DNA of 64,000 bases, taken from Solidesulfovibrio alcoholivorans DSM 5433. Lineage in GTDB: Bacteria > Desulfobacterota > Desulfovibrionia > Desulfovibrionales > Desulfovibrionaceae. The position numbers were made by a program, and so were the translations under genes. The stretch lies in contig NZ_JNJA01000014.1 of the NCBI RefSeq assembly GCF_000702665.1, positions 37,648 to 101,647 on the forward strand. Reading direction: 5' to 3'. The notes under the pieces were generated by a model. That model had not been told where the DNA came from. It saw nothing but the letters and a program-made list of their open reading frames with translations, and did not search any database. Of this stretch, positions 39,110 through 49,083 are shown piece by piece. The number at the start of each line of letters is the position of its first letter. Within the stretch, counting starts at the first letter, position 1.

Positions 39110-39346
39110 GTGAAGCCATATAATTACGCACGACGCGCCGAAAGGCTGCGCGCCTTGCTGGTCGAGTTGCGCAAGAACGCCGGATTACGCCAGGCCGAAC
39201 TGGCCGCGCGCCTGGGATGCCCGCAGTCTTTCGTGAGCAAATACGAAAGCGGCCAGCGTCGGCTCGATCTCATCGAACTGGAGGCGATCTGCAAGGCCCT
39301 GGGCGTCACGCTGACCGAGTTCGCCGCATGGTTCGCGCAGCAATAG
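39110..39346 (+). CDS. Small XRE-family helix-turn-helix regulator
   Basis: A 78-residue Cro/C1-type DNA-binding protein consisting of little more than the helix-turn-helix domain: LRQAELAARLGCPQSFVSKYESGQRRLDLIELE, residues about 27-60. The start is taken as GTG at 39110, because the frame further upstream crosses the palindrome and is not codon-like; no ribosome site is obvious. It has no ligand or dimerisation domain beyond the last helix (VTLTEFAAWFAQQ). It precedes the second alcohol dehydrogenase, which has its own promoter, so a role in regulating that gene is possible but unproven. Confidence 0.75.
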   Translation: MKPYNYARRAERLRALLVELRKNAGLRQAELAARLGCPQSFVSKYESGQRRLDLIELEAICKALGVTLTEFAAWFAQQ

Positions 39347-39381
39347 GCCTCCCCCGGCCGCTCCCCCCTGGCCGGCCAAAC

Positions 39382-39409
39382 TTGACCTTTTGCGAAGGCG
39401 CGTTATAGT
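39382..39409 (+). promoter_or_regulatory. Sigma-70 promoter of the second alcohol dehydrogenase
   Basis: TTGACC (39382-39387) and TATAGT (39404-39409) with a 16-base spacer lie about 140 bp before the start codon. No sigma-54 motif is seen here, so this copy differs in control from adh at 4406. Confidence 0.65.
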
Positions 39410-39547
39410 TTTCGATCGTAATCATTGCATTCTGGCCTTGCCGGAAGCCTCGCGCCGCCGCTTCGGGCCGGGGCCGGATGCCGCCCCCGGCAACTGGGCG
39501 CACGCCCGTGCCGGAAGGCCTCTGCACGCCCAGCCGCAAGGAGCGCC

Positions 39548-40689
39548 ATGCGGATCAGCAAATTCGCCATCCCCGAAATCATCTTCGGACGCGGCAGCAT
39601 CGTGCACCTGGCCTCCTGCGCCAAGCGCCTGGGCGGCCGGCGGGTGCTGCTCGTCAGCGACCAGGGCCTGGTCGCGGCCGGCTGGGTCGACCGCATCATG
39701 GAAATCCTGCGCGACAACGGCCTGGAGTGGATCTACTACGATTCCGTCAATTCCAATCCCCGCGACTACCAGATCCACGAAGGCGCGGAAATCTACGTGC
39801 GCGAGCGCTGCGACGTGCTCATCGCCGTGGGCGGCGGCAGCCCCATGGACGCGGCCAAGGGCATCGCCACCATCGTCGGCAACGGCGGCCGCATCAGCGA
39901 CTACGAAGGGGCCAACCGCATCATGCGCCCCCTGCCGCCCATGATCTTCCTGCCGACCACCGCGGGCTCGGGTTCGGACATCTCCCAGTTCTGCATCATC
40001 ACCGACGTGCAACGCCAGCTCAAGATGTCCATCATCAGCCGGTCGCTCGTGCCCAACATTTCCATCATCGACCCGCTGATCCTGCTCACCAAAAGCGAAA
40101 AGCTCATCATCACCTCGGCCATCGACGCCTTCGCCCACGCCGTGGAATCCTACGTCTCGCTGCTGTCCTCGCCCTTCACCGAGCACCAGGCCGTCAAGGC
40201 CATGCGCCTGATCACGCAAAACCTCCGGCCGGCCCTGGAGAACCGCTCCATCGAGGCCCTGGAGAACCTGAGCATCGCCGCCACGGCCGCGGGCATGTCC
40301 TTTTCCAACGCGGGCCTCGGCGTGGGCCACTCCCTGGCCCATTCGCTCGGAGGCATGTTCGACGTGCTCCACGGCCTCGTCCACCCGATCCTCCTGCCCC
40401 ACGTCATGCGCTTCAACCTGCCGGCGAGCGTGGACAAGATCGCCACCATCGGACGCATCGTCTGCGGGCCGCGCATGTGCTCGTCCCAATACATCGCCCA
40501 GGCAGGCATCAGCTGGCTGGAGCGCTTTTTCGCGGACTTCGGCGTGTCGGTGCGGCTGCGTGACATCCTGCCCGACCGCGACTGTCTGGAAACCATCGCC
40601 AAGGCCGCTGTCAACGACGCCTGCACCCTCACCAACCCCAGGCCCTCCACCTGGGAATCGCTCTTGGGCGTGTGCCAGGAGGCCTGGTG

Positions 40690-40690
<1 letters not shown>
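39548..40690 (+). CDS. Second iron-containing alcohol dehydrogenase
   Basis: A group III Fe-dependent alcohol dehydrogenase of 380 residues, distinct from adh at 4406 although of the same fold. The nucleotide motif is GGGSPMDAAKGIA and the metal ligands lie in IDAFAHAVESY and GVGHSLAHSLGGMFDVLHG. Several loops differ from adh1, for example FLPTTAGSGSDISQF, so the substrate may differ. It starts behind AAGGAG. Its stop overlaps the next start as TGATG, tying its translation to a sensor kinase gene, an unusual coupling for a metabolic enzyme. Confidence 0.9.
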
Positions 40691-41897
<1,207 letters not shown>

Positions 41898-41901
<4 letters not shown>

Positions 41902-43226
41902 CGAGCCCTTACAGCGTCCTAGTCGTCGATGACGAACCGTCCATCGGCAAGCTGCTCAAGAAAGAACTCTCCTCTCCGGCCCGGGCCTTGGCCACGGCGG
42001 AAACCGCCCACCAGGCCCGGGAAATGCTGCGTCGCAACGCCTACGAAGTGGTCATCCTGGACCTGCGCCTGCCCGACGCCGACGGCCTGGACCTGCTCGT
42101 GGAAATCCGCCAGCACTCCCCGGACGTGGAGGTCATCATCATCACCGGCCACGGCAACATCGACTCCGCGGTGGAGGCGATGAAGCTCGGGGCCTACGAC
42201 TACATCACCAAGCCCTTCAACCTGGAGGAGCTGGAGCTCATCGTGGAGCGCGCCTATCAGCGCGCCTGCCTGCGCTTCGAGAACCGCCAGCTCCGCCATG
42301 CCCAGAACCAGGCCCAGCCGCAGCAGATCGTGGGCAATTCCGCCGCCATCAAGCAGATCCGCTTCCTGATCGAAAAGGTCGCGCCGACCGATGTGCCCGT
42401 GCTCATCACCGGCGAATCCGGGGCGGGCAAGGAAGTGGCGGCCACGGCCATCCAGGCCCGGTCCAACCGCGCGGACAAGCCGTATGTCATCAAGAACTGC
42501 GCCACGCTGCAAAAGGAGCTGGCCCGTTCGGAACTGTTCGGCTACGTCAAGGGGTCGTTCACCGGGGCCACGGAAAACCGCGAAGGACTCATGACCTTCG
42601 CCAACAAGGGGACGCTTTTCCTCGACGAGATCGGCGAGCTGCCCATGGAGGTGCAGGCCTCGCTGTTGCGCACCCTGGAGAACAAGACCTACCGCCGCGT
42701 GGGCGACAAGGACGAGCGCACCACGGACATCCGGCTCATCTTCGCCACCAACCGCAACCTGGCCAAGGAAGCGGAGGCCGGTCGCTTCCACGAGGCGCTC
42801 TACCACCGCATCAACGTCTTCAACATCGAGCTGCCGCCGCTGCGCGAGCGCAAGGAGGACATCCCGCTCCTGGTGGAATACTTCCTGGGCCGCGTCCAGG
42901 CCTGCGGCACCTACCGGGTGTCCGACCGGGCCATGGGGTGCCTCATCAACTACCAGTGGCCGGGCAACATCCGCGAGTTGCGCAACGTCATCGAGCGCGG
43001 CGTCATCCTGGCCGAGGCCGGGGTCATCACCGAAAACGCCCTGCCACGCGAACTGTCCGTACAGGGCGAGGGCGAAAACGACTTCCTTTCGCTCGAGGCC
43101 GTGGAGCGCGAGCACATCGCCAAGGTCCTCGCCTGCTTCGGCAACAACCGCACGCTTGCCGCCACGGCGCTCGGCATCTCGCGCAAGACGCTCTACCGCA
43201 AGATCCGCGAATACGACATCATGTAG
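41898..43226 (+). CDS. NtrC-family sigma-54-dependent response regulator (copy 2)
   Basis: A 442-residue paralogue of the regulator at 15851. The receiver has VDDEP and the Asp in ILDLRLPDADG; the AAA+ domain has GESGAGKE, GSFTGA and TLFLDEIGEL; the C-terminal helix-turn-helix, AATALGISRKTLYRKIREY, is nearly the same as copy 1 (LGICRKTLYRKIRQY). The two may therefore recognise the same DNA sites. No sigma-54 promoter was found next to it, so its targets are elsewhere, plausibly adh, mop or hnd. Confidence 0.93.
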
Positions 43227-43622
43227 CGCCCTCCCGGGCGCGCCGTCTGGCTGCTTCCGACACACCGCCGGCACGGGTTTGAGACAAAAGGCTCCAGGCC
43301 CGGCCCGCCCGGGCGGACGCCGTGGCCGCAACCGGCCTTTTTCCGCTGGTGACCCGGGCCGGGGCCTTTCGGAAAGGCCTTGCATGCCGCATCGTTAGCA
43401 GCCCCCCTGTTCCCCGCGACCGCCCGCCGCCAGCTTTTGCGCCGCTGCGGTGCGTTTGCCGCTTTCCCGGTATGCATCTTGCTCTTGATTGTCACGCAAA
43501 CGACCTTACCGCGTGTCCCATCCCGCCCGGCGGGACGCGCGACGAGGCTGCCACGGCGAGGCGCGGGCCGTCGTTCCCGTCCGCGACGGCCCCGCTTCGT
43601 TCTTCCGAAGGGGGGTATGCCC
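43227..43622. other. Non-coding stretch between regulator and cytochrome
   Basis: A small GC hairpin GCGCCC/GGGCGC (43226-43241) follows the regulator stop without a T-run. The rest is GC-rich with no convincing promoter or gene. Confidence 0.4.
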
Positions 43623-44093
43623 ATGGAAAGCCGCTCCTGGTTGCTTCCGGCCTTGTGTAGCCTTGCCTTCCTCTGCTCCAGCCCGCCCGGCGCGGCACGG
43701 GCCGAGGAAGCCCGCTACGTGGGCTCCGCCGCCTGCGCCGGCTGCCATCCGACGCAGCACGCGGCCTTCATCAAGCACTCCAAGAAAGCCCACGCCTCGG
43801 AAAACGTCCGGCTCATGGCGAAAAAGCTCACGCCGGAGGAGCTTGCCGACTGCTTCGCCTGCCACGTGACGGGCTACGGCAAGCCCGGCGGCTTCACGAG
43901 CTTCGCGGCCACGCCCGGCCTGGCCGACGCCGGCTGCGAAGTCTGCCACGGCCCGGGCTCGATCCATGCGGAAACGGGCGACCCGGCCGCCATCAAGGGC
44001 AAGCTTACCGTGGCCGACTGTCAGGGCTGCCATAACGAATCCCGGGTCCGCGCCTTCGGCTACAAGCCGCTGCTGCAGGCCGGCGCGCATTAA
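43623..44093 (+). CDS. Periplasmic tetraheme cytochrome c
   Basis: An exported 156-residue cytochrome. A signal peptide ([20 protein letters not shown], cleavage near ARA-EE) is followed by four CxxCH heme sites: CAGCH, CFACH, CEVCH and CQGCH. The spacing, with long gaps and [12 protein letters not shown] at the start, resembles the cytochrome c554-type family rather than tetraheme cytochrome c3. The ATG at 43623 lies at the right distance from AAGGGGGG; 43617 is an alternative. A heme-binding chemoreceptor follows 46 bases downstream, so the two may share a redox signal. Confidence 0.88.
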   Translation: MESRSWLLPALCSLAFLCSSPPGAARAEEARYVGSAACAGCHPTQHAAFIKHSKKAHASENVRLMAKKLTPEELADCFACHVTGYGKPGGFTSFAATPGLADAGCEVCHGPGSIHAETGDPAAIKGKLTVADCQGCHNESRVRAFGYKPLLQAGAH

Positions 44094-44139
44094 CCATCCG
44101 CACTCCGCGCGCTTCCTTGCCGTGTGTTGGAGGTTCCCC

Positions 44140-45924
44140 ATGCTCAGACGCTTCGGTTCCCTCTCCCTCGGTTCCAAGGCCCTGCTCCTCGTCTGCCTCG
44201 TGGCCGTCGTGGTGCTGACGGCGCTTTTCACGGCCAACGCCCTGTGGCAACGCCAGGTCGCCCTGGCGCAAATCGAAACCGCCTCCCGGCGCACGGCGGA
44301 CCTCATCCAGCTCGTGGTCAGCGAGCCCATGCTCCTTGGCGACAGCCAGGGCACCACGGCGCAATTCGCGCGCATCGCCGGAGCCGGGGACAAATCCCGG
44401 GCTTTTCTCACGGACTTCCGGGGCGACGCCACCTATGCCACGGAAAAGACCGCCTTGCGCCGGCCCCTGGCGGAGAGCCTGCCCGCGCCGGCCGTCGCCG
44501 CGCTGCTTGACGCCGCCCTGACCCGTGGCAGCGACGGCGCGCAGCTCGCCACCGTGGCCGGCCGGCCCGCCTTCGTCACCGTGCGCGCGGTGCAAAACGC
44601 GCCCGACTGCCACCACTGTCACGGCGCAAACCGCGCCGTGCTCGGCGCCCTGGTCACGGTGGAGGAGGTATCGCCGGAGATGGCGGCCCTGGCCGCGTCC
44701 CAGACCAAGGCCGGGCTGCTTTCCCTGGGCGGCCTTTGCGCCCTGGTCGCGGCGCTGTGGCTGTTCATGAAGCGCACCATCATCGATCGGCTGGCGTTTC
44801 TCTCCTCGCACAGCCAGCGCATCGCCACGGGCGACATGGATGCCTGCCTGGAGATCCACGAGCGCGTGGACAGCCGCATCCTGGGCGGGCGCACCGACGA
44901 GATCACCACCCTGGCCGATGCGCTGTGCACCCTCGTGGACAACCTCAAGCAGAAGATCATCGAGGCCGACCAGAAGACGCGCGAAGCCGCGGACGAGGCC
45001 GCCCGGGCCGGAACCTGCCTGGCCGAGGCCGAAACGGCGCGCGAAGCGGCCGTGGCCGCCCGGCGCGAAGGCGCGACCGCCGCCGCCCGCACCCTGGAAG
45101 GCGTGATCGCGCGCCTCGGCGAAGCCTGCGACGCGCTCTCGGCCAAGGTGGGCGAGGCCAGGGAAGGCGCGCAGGCGCAACGGGCCTCGGCCGCCGAGAC
45201 CTCGCTCGCCATCGGCGAGATGAACACCGTGGTGCTGGAAGTGGCGAAAAACGCCGGCGAAGCCGCGTCCACGGCCGCCGAGGCCCGGGCCAAGGCCGAG
45301 ACGGGCTCGAAAACCGTGCTCGACCTCGTCGCCATGATCGGCGCGATCCGCGAGCGCGCGGCGTCCCTGCGCGAGGACATCACGGTGCTCGGCCGCGAGG
45401 CGCAGGGCATCGGCGCGGTCATCGGCGTGATTTCCGACATCGCGGACCAGACGAACCTGCTGGCGCTCAATGCCGCCATTGAGGCCGCGCGTGCCGGCGA
45501 GGCCGGACGCGGCTTCGCCGTGGTCGCCGACGAGGTCAGAAAACTCGCGGAAAAAACCATGTCCGCGACCAAGGAGGTCGAGCAGGCCGTCACCGCCATC
45601 CAGCACGGCACCGGCGAACACGTCAAAAGCGTGGAGGCGGCGGTCGTGGCCGTGGAAAAGGCCGACGCCCTGGCCCGCAACTCCGGCGAGGCCCTGACAG
45701 GCATCGTCGCCCTGGTCGGAGCCTCGGCCGACCAGGTGCAGGCCATCGCCGCGGCGTCCGAACAGCAATCGGCCGTCAGCGAAGAGATCAGCCGCACCGT
45801 GGAATCGATCAGCCGCATCTCCAAGGACACGGCCGCGGCCATGGAGGATTCGGACGCCGCCCTGGAAGGCCTGTCCCGGGAGGCCGACGGCCTCAAGGGC
45901 CTGATCGGCGAGATGCTGACCTGA
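44140..45924 (+). CDS. Methyl-accepting chemotaxis protein with a c-type heme site
   Basis: A membrane chemoreceptor of 594 residues. Helix 1 (residues 13-30, [17 protein letters not shown]) and helix 2 near residue 190 ([18 protein letters not shown]) enclose a periplasmic domain. That domain contains CHHCH at residues 157-161 ([15 protein letters not shown]), a CxxCH site for covalent heme c. This recalls DcrA of D. vulgaris, a heme-containing redox or oxygen receptor, although the surrounding domain is different. HAMP, coiled coil and the signalling tip [20 protein letters not shown] follow. The start follows GGAGG. Likely function: redox, oxygen or nitric oxide taxis. Confidence 0.9.
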   Translation: MLRRFGSLSLGSKALLLVCLVAVVVLTALFTANALWQRQVALAQIETASRRTADLIQLVVSEPMLLGDSQGTTAQFARIAGAGDKSRAFLTDFRGDATYATEKTALRRPLAESLPAPAVAALLDAALTRGSDGAQLATVAGRPAFVTVRAVQNAPDCHHCHGANRAVLGALVTVEEVSPEMAALAASQTKAGLLSLGGLCALVAALWLFMKRTIIDRLAFLSSHSQRIATGDMDACLEIHERVDSRILGGRTDEITTLADALCTLVDNLKQKIIEADQKTREAADEAARAGTCLAEAETAREAAVAARREGATAAARTLEGVIARLGEACDALSAKVGEAREGAQAQRASAAETSLAIGEMNTVVLEVAKNAGEAASTAAEARAKAETGSKTVLDLVAMIGAIRERAASLREDITVLGREAQGIGAVIGVISDIADQTNLLALNAAIEAARAGEAGRGFAVVADEVRKLAEKTMSATKEVEQAVTAIQHGTGEHVKSVEAAVVAVEKADALARNSGEALTGIVALVGASADQVQAIAAASEQQSAVSEEISRTVESISRISKDTAAAMEDSDAALEGLSREADGLKGLIGEMLT

Positions 45925-46171
45925 TGATGCCGGCCTGATCCCGTGCCGGGGCCTGTTCTCTGGCCCCGGCACGCCTCCCCCGCGTCTTTCCGTGACCGCA
46001 TGGCGGTCGCCATGCGCCGCCGCGCGCCGGCAACAACCATGCCCCTTCCCCCGCCTGTTTCCATCGCCAATGGCGCACGCACGCCCCGGTCCCATGGCGG
46101 GAAGGGGGATGCACATCGAAACAAGACGTGCTACCGTTGTCCTGAAAGCCTCTTTTGTGTCCGGCAAACCG

Positions 46172-46191
46172 CAGAGACCCTTGGGTCTCTG
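46172..46191. repeat. Palindrome ahead of the hnd activator element
   Basis: CAGAGACCC and GGGTCTCTG, nine-base perfect arms around TT, end about 15 bases before the TTTTGACCCA element. The two-base centre fits a protein-binding dyad better than an RNA hairpin. Confidence 0.6.
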
Positions 46192-46202
46192 GGAGGGTGG
46201 CA

Positions 46203-46212
46203 TTTTGACCCA
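46203..46212 (+). promoter_or_regulatory. Upstream activator half-site for hnd
   Basis: TTTTGACCCA, followed by a T-run as at the aldehyde oxidoreductase locus. ACCCA begins 192 bp before the -24 box at 46400, against 190 bp at the other two promoters. The second half of the dyad is not conserved here. Confidence 0.55.
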
Positions 46213-46399
46213 TTTTTTCCCGACGGCTAGCGCACTTTGTCTTGCCGTCGCCAACCTGCCGGAATCAATACCTTATCCAAAGAACTGCCCGCGCCAGCGT
46301 ATCCGGACACGGGAACTGTCATGGCCCAAGGCCCCATTCGGGACCTTGGCGGCGCGGCCCTATTTCTTCAACTCGATGATATATTACGCTTTTATTTGC

Positions 46400-46415
46400 T
46401 GGTCCGGTTCTTGCT
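46400..46415 (+). promoter_or_regulatory. Sigma-54 promoter of hndABCD
   Basis: TGGTCCGGTTCTTGCT matches the -24/-12 consensus with correct ten-base GG-GC spacing and TTGCT at -12; C at position 4 is replaced by T. It lies about 220 bp before hndA. Confidence 0.7.
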
Positions 46416-46472
46416 TTTTCGGGACCAGACCGTGGAACACGCGACGTTTTTCCGGCCATCAGAGTGGGAGAA

Positions 46473-46501
46473 TTGTCGCGAACAGCAAACCGCCCTAGAT
46501 T
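46473..46501 (+). promoter_or_regulatory. Sigma-70 promoter of hndABCD
   Basis: TTGTCG (46473-46478) and TAGATT (46496-46501) with a 17-base spacer lie about 130 bp before hndA. The -10 box touches the Rex operator. Confidence 0.5.
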
Positions 46502-46517
46502 GTGATATTTTTCACAA
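46500..46517. promoter_or_regulatory. Rex operator upstream of hndABCD
   Basis: TTGTGATATTTTTCACAA agrees with the Rex consensus TTGTGAANNNNTTCACAA except at one position, with correct six-base arms and spacing. Rex releases DNA when NADH is high, so the NAD-linked hydrogenase would be derepressed under reducing conditions. Confidence 0.85.
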
Positions 46518-46631
46518 AGTAGGGCCAGAACAGGAAAACCGCGAGAGCCTGCTGCCGCCGTCCCATCCCGGCGGACGCCACGGCCTCGCATCCCAGTAAC
46601 TTCAACATGCCGCCAAAAGAGGTGCTTGGGT

Positions 46632-47147
46632 ATGCAAAACTCAACTTGTCAAGCGGTCGGCGAGTGCAGAGTGCCGGAGCATGCAGTGCTGCCGCAGCCA
46701 CTCTACCGGGAAGTCGTCCAGTTCATCGAAGCCCTGCCCCAGAAAGAAGGCCATCTCGTCACCGTGCTTCATAAAGCTCAGAGCGTATTCGGCTATCTGC
46801 CCATCGAAGTGCAGCAGTTCGTCGCCGACTACATGGAAGTGCCTCTGGCGCAAGTCTACGGCGTTGTCAGCTTCTACACGTTTTTCACCATGGTGCCCAA
46901 GGGCAAGTTCCCCATCTCCGTCTGCATGGGCACGGCTTGCTTCGTCAAGGGCGCGGACAAAGTGGTCCATGCCTTCAAGGAACAGCTCAAGATCGACATC
47001 GGCGACGTCACCCCCGACGGCAAGTTCTCCATCGACACCCTGCGTTGCGTCGGCGGTTGCGCGCTGGCTCCCATCGTCATGGTCGGGGAGAAGGTCTACG
47101 GCAACGTCACGCCCGGGCAGGTCAAGAAAATCCTGGCCGACTACTAG
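46632..47147 (+). CDS. hndA: Hydrogenase subunit HndA, NuoE-like
   Basis: A 171-residue [2Fe-2S] protein of the NuoE/24-kDa family, electron-transfer subunit of the tetrameric HndABCD [FeFe]-hydrogenase, which bifurcates electrons of H2 to NAD and ferredoxin in S. fructosivorans. Cluster ligands are in ISVCMGTACFVKGAD and TLRCVGGCALAP. The ATG at 46632 follows AAAGAGGTG. Control sites upstream comprise a sigma-54 promoter, a sigma-70 promoter and a Rex operator. Confidence 0.94.
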   Translation: MQNSTCQAVGECRVPEHAVLPQPLYREVVQFIEALPQKEGHLVTVLHKAQSVFGYLPIEVQQFVADYMEVPLAQVYGVVSFYTFFTMVPKGKFPISVCMGTACFVKGADKVVHAFKEQLKIDIGDVTPDGKFSIDTLRCVGGCALAPIVMVGEKVYGNVTPGQVKKILADY

Positions 47148-47183
47148 CGCAAACCGAGCGATTGAAGACAAGGAGCGCTTTTC

Positions 47184-47564
47184 ATGAGCACCATCAGAAC
47201 CCTCGAAGAACTCAAAGCCAAGCGTCAGGAGATCCTCGACCGCAAGGCCGCCAAAAACGGCAAGACCATCATCAACGTGTCGCTGGCCACCTGCTCCATC
47301 GCCGCCGGCGGCAAAGCCGCCCTGGAAGCGATGCAGGACGAAGTGGCCCAGAACGGCCTGACCGGCGTGGAATTCATGCAGTCCGGCTGCATGACCTACT
47401 GCTACGCCGAGCCCACCGTGGAAATCACGCTGCCCGGCAAGGCCCCCGTGGTGTTCGGCGGCGTTGACGAGGCCAAGGCCCGGGAACTCGTCACCGAGTA
47501 CGTCATGAAGGGCGAACCGGTCGAGGGAATCATCCCCGTCAACTACGAGCGGGTAGTTCTGTAA
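47184..47564 (+). CDS. hndB: Hydrogenase subunit HndB, thioredoxin-like [2Fe-2S] ferredoxin
   Basis: A 126-residue ferredoxin-like subunit that corresponds to the N-terminal thioredoxin-like domain found fused to NuoF-type subunits in other bifurcating hydrogenases. Four cysteines for one [2Fe-2S] cluster appear in SLATCSIAAGGKAALEAM and EFMQSGCMTYCYAEP, together with a short N-terminal helix. It starts behind AAGGAG, 36 bases after hndA, and precedes hndC by 24 bases. Confidence 0.93.
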   Translation: MSTIRTLEELKAKRQEILDRKAAKNGKTIINVSLATCSIAAGGKAALEAMQDEVAQNGLTGVEFMQSGCMTYCYAEPTVEITLPGKAPVVFGGVDEAKARELVTEYVMKGEPVEGIIPVNYERVVL

Positions 47565-47588
47565 TCCAATCTACCGGGAGACGACGAC

Positions 47589-49064
47589 ATGCCAGCGACG
47601 ACCACGGAAAAAAAGCAGCTTCGGATCGCCACCCGCAACTGCGGCTTCATCGATCCTGAAAGCATTGACGATTATATCGCCCTGCGGGGCTACGAGGCTC
47701 TGGCCAAGGTCCTGACCATGACCCCGGCCGAGGTGGTGGAACTGATCAAGGCCTCGGGCCTGCGCGGCCGCGGCGGCGGCGGTTTCCCCACCGGCGTCAA
47801 GTGGGGCATCGCCCTGGCCAACACGGCCGACCAGAAGTACATCGTGTGCAACGCCGACGAAGGCGACCCGGGCGCGTTCATGGACCGCGCCGTGCTGGAA
47901 GGCGACCCGCACTCCGTCGTCGAGGCCATGGCCATCGGCGGCTACGCCATCGGCGCGACCCAGGGCACGGTGTACATCCGCGCCGAGTATCCGCTCGCCA
48001 TCAAGCGCCTGAAAAAGGCCATCGACGATGCCCGCGCCTACGGCCTGCTCGGCAAGAACGTCTTCGGCTCGGGGTTCGACTTCGACATCGAGCTCAAGTA
48101 CGGCGCCGGCGCGTTCGTGTGCGGCGAGGAAACGGCGCTCATCCGCTCCATGGAAGGCAAGCGCGGCGAGCCCGTGACCAAGCCCCCGTTCCCGGCCCAG
48201 TCCGGCTATTGGGAAAAGCCCACCATCGTCAACAACGTCGAGACCTTCGCCAACGTCCCGGCCATCGTGCTCAAGGGCGCGGACTGGTTCTCCTCCATCG
48301 GCACCGCCACCACCAAGGGCACCAAGGTCTTCGCCCTGGCCGGCAAGATCGTCAACGTGGGCCTCATTGAAGTGCCCATGGGCATCACGCTGCGCGAAGT
48401 CATCTTCGAGATCGGCGGCGGCTGCCCCGACGGCAAGAAGTTCAAGGCCGTGCAGACAGGCGGCCCCTCCGGCGGCGCGCTGTCCTACAAGGACCTCGAC
48501 GTGGCCATCGACTACGAGTCGCTGATCGCCCGCAAGTCGATGATGGGCTCCGGCGGCATGGTCGTCATGGACGAGGACGACTGCATGGTTTCCGTGGCCA
48601 AGTTCTTCCTGGACTTCACCATGGACGAGACCTGCGGCAAGTGCACCCCCTGCCGCATCGGCTCCAAGCGCCTCTACGAGATGCTGGACAAGATCACCAA
48701 GGGCAAGGGCACCCATGCCGACCTCGACCGCCTCAAGTCCCTGTGCGTGATCATCAAGGACACGGCGCTGTGCGGTCTCGGCCAGACCATGCCCAACCCG
48801 ATCCTGTCCACCATGGACACCTTCGCCGACGAATACGAAGCCCACATCAAAGACAAGAAGTGTCCGGCCCACGTCTGCACGGCCCTGCTGACCTACACCA
48901 TCGATCCCGCCAAGTGCACCGGCTGCACCCTGTGCACCAAGGTCTGCCCGGTGGAGTGCATCTCCGGCACGAAGAAGCAGCCGCACACCATTGACGCCAC
49001 ACGGTGCATCAAGTGCGGTGCCTGCTACGACAAGTGCAAGTTCGACTCCATCATCAAGCAATAA
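47589..49064 (+). CDS. hndC: Hydrogenase subunit HndC, NuoF-like flavoprotein
   Basis: The 491-residue FMN- and NAD-binding subunit of HndABCD. FMN/NAD region motifs are [15 protein letters not shown] near residue 60 and [16 protein letters not shown] near 180. The [4Fe-4S] site is [10 protein letters not shown] with the later CGLGQ, and a C-terminal two-cluster ferredoxin domain has [12 protein letters not shown] and [11 protein letters not shown]. It reacts with NAD and is the presumed bifurcation site. The ribosome site GGGAG precedes the ATG. Gene order and length match the S. fructosivorans operon. Confidence 0.95.
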   Translation: MPATTTEKKQLRIATRNCGFIDPESIDDYIALRGYEALAKVLTMTPAEVVELIKASGLRGRGGGGFPTGVKWGIALANTADQKYIVCNADEGDPGAFMDRAVLEGDPHSVVEAMAIGGYAIGATQGTVYIRAEYPLAIKRLKKAIDDARAYGLLGKNVFGSGFDFDIELKYGAGAFVCGEETALIRSMEGKRGEPVTKPPFPAQSGYWEKPTIVNNVETFANVPAIVLKGADWFSSIGTATTKGTKVFALAGKIVNVGLIEVPMGITLREVIFEIGGGCPDGKKFKAVQTGGPSGGALSYKDLDVAIDYESLIARKSMMGSGGMVVMDEDDCMVSVAKFFLDFTMDETCGKCTPCRIGSKRLYEMLDKITKGKGTHADLDRLKSLCVIIKDTALCGLGQTMPNPILSTMDTFADEYEAHIKDKKCPAHVCTALLTYTIDPAKCTGCTLCTKVCPVECISGTKKQPHTIDATRCIKCGACYDKCKFDSIIKQ

Positions 49065-49083
49065 GGATCCAAGGAGGTCCGCA

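Noticed and set aside
46172..46191. CAGAGACCC/GGGTCTCTG as a terminator
   Set aside because: The two-base centre cannot form a stable RNA loop and no T-run follows, so a protein-binding dyad is likelier.
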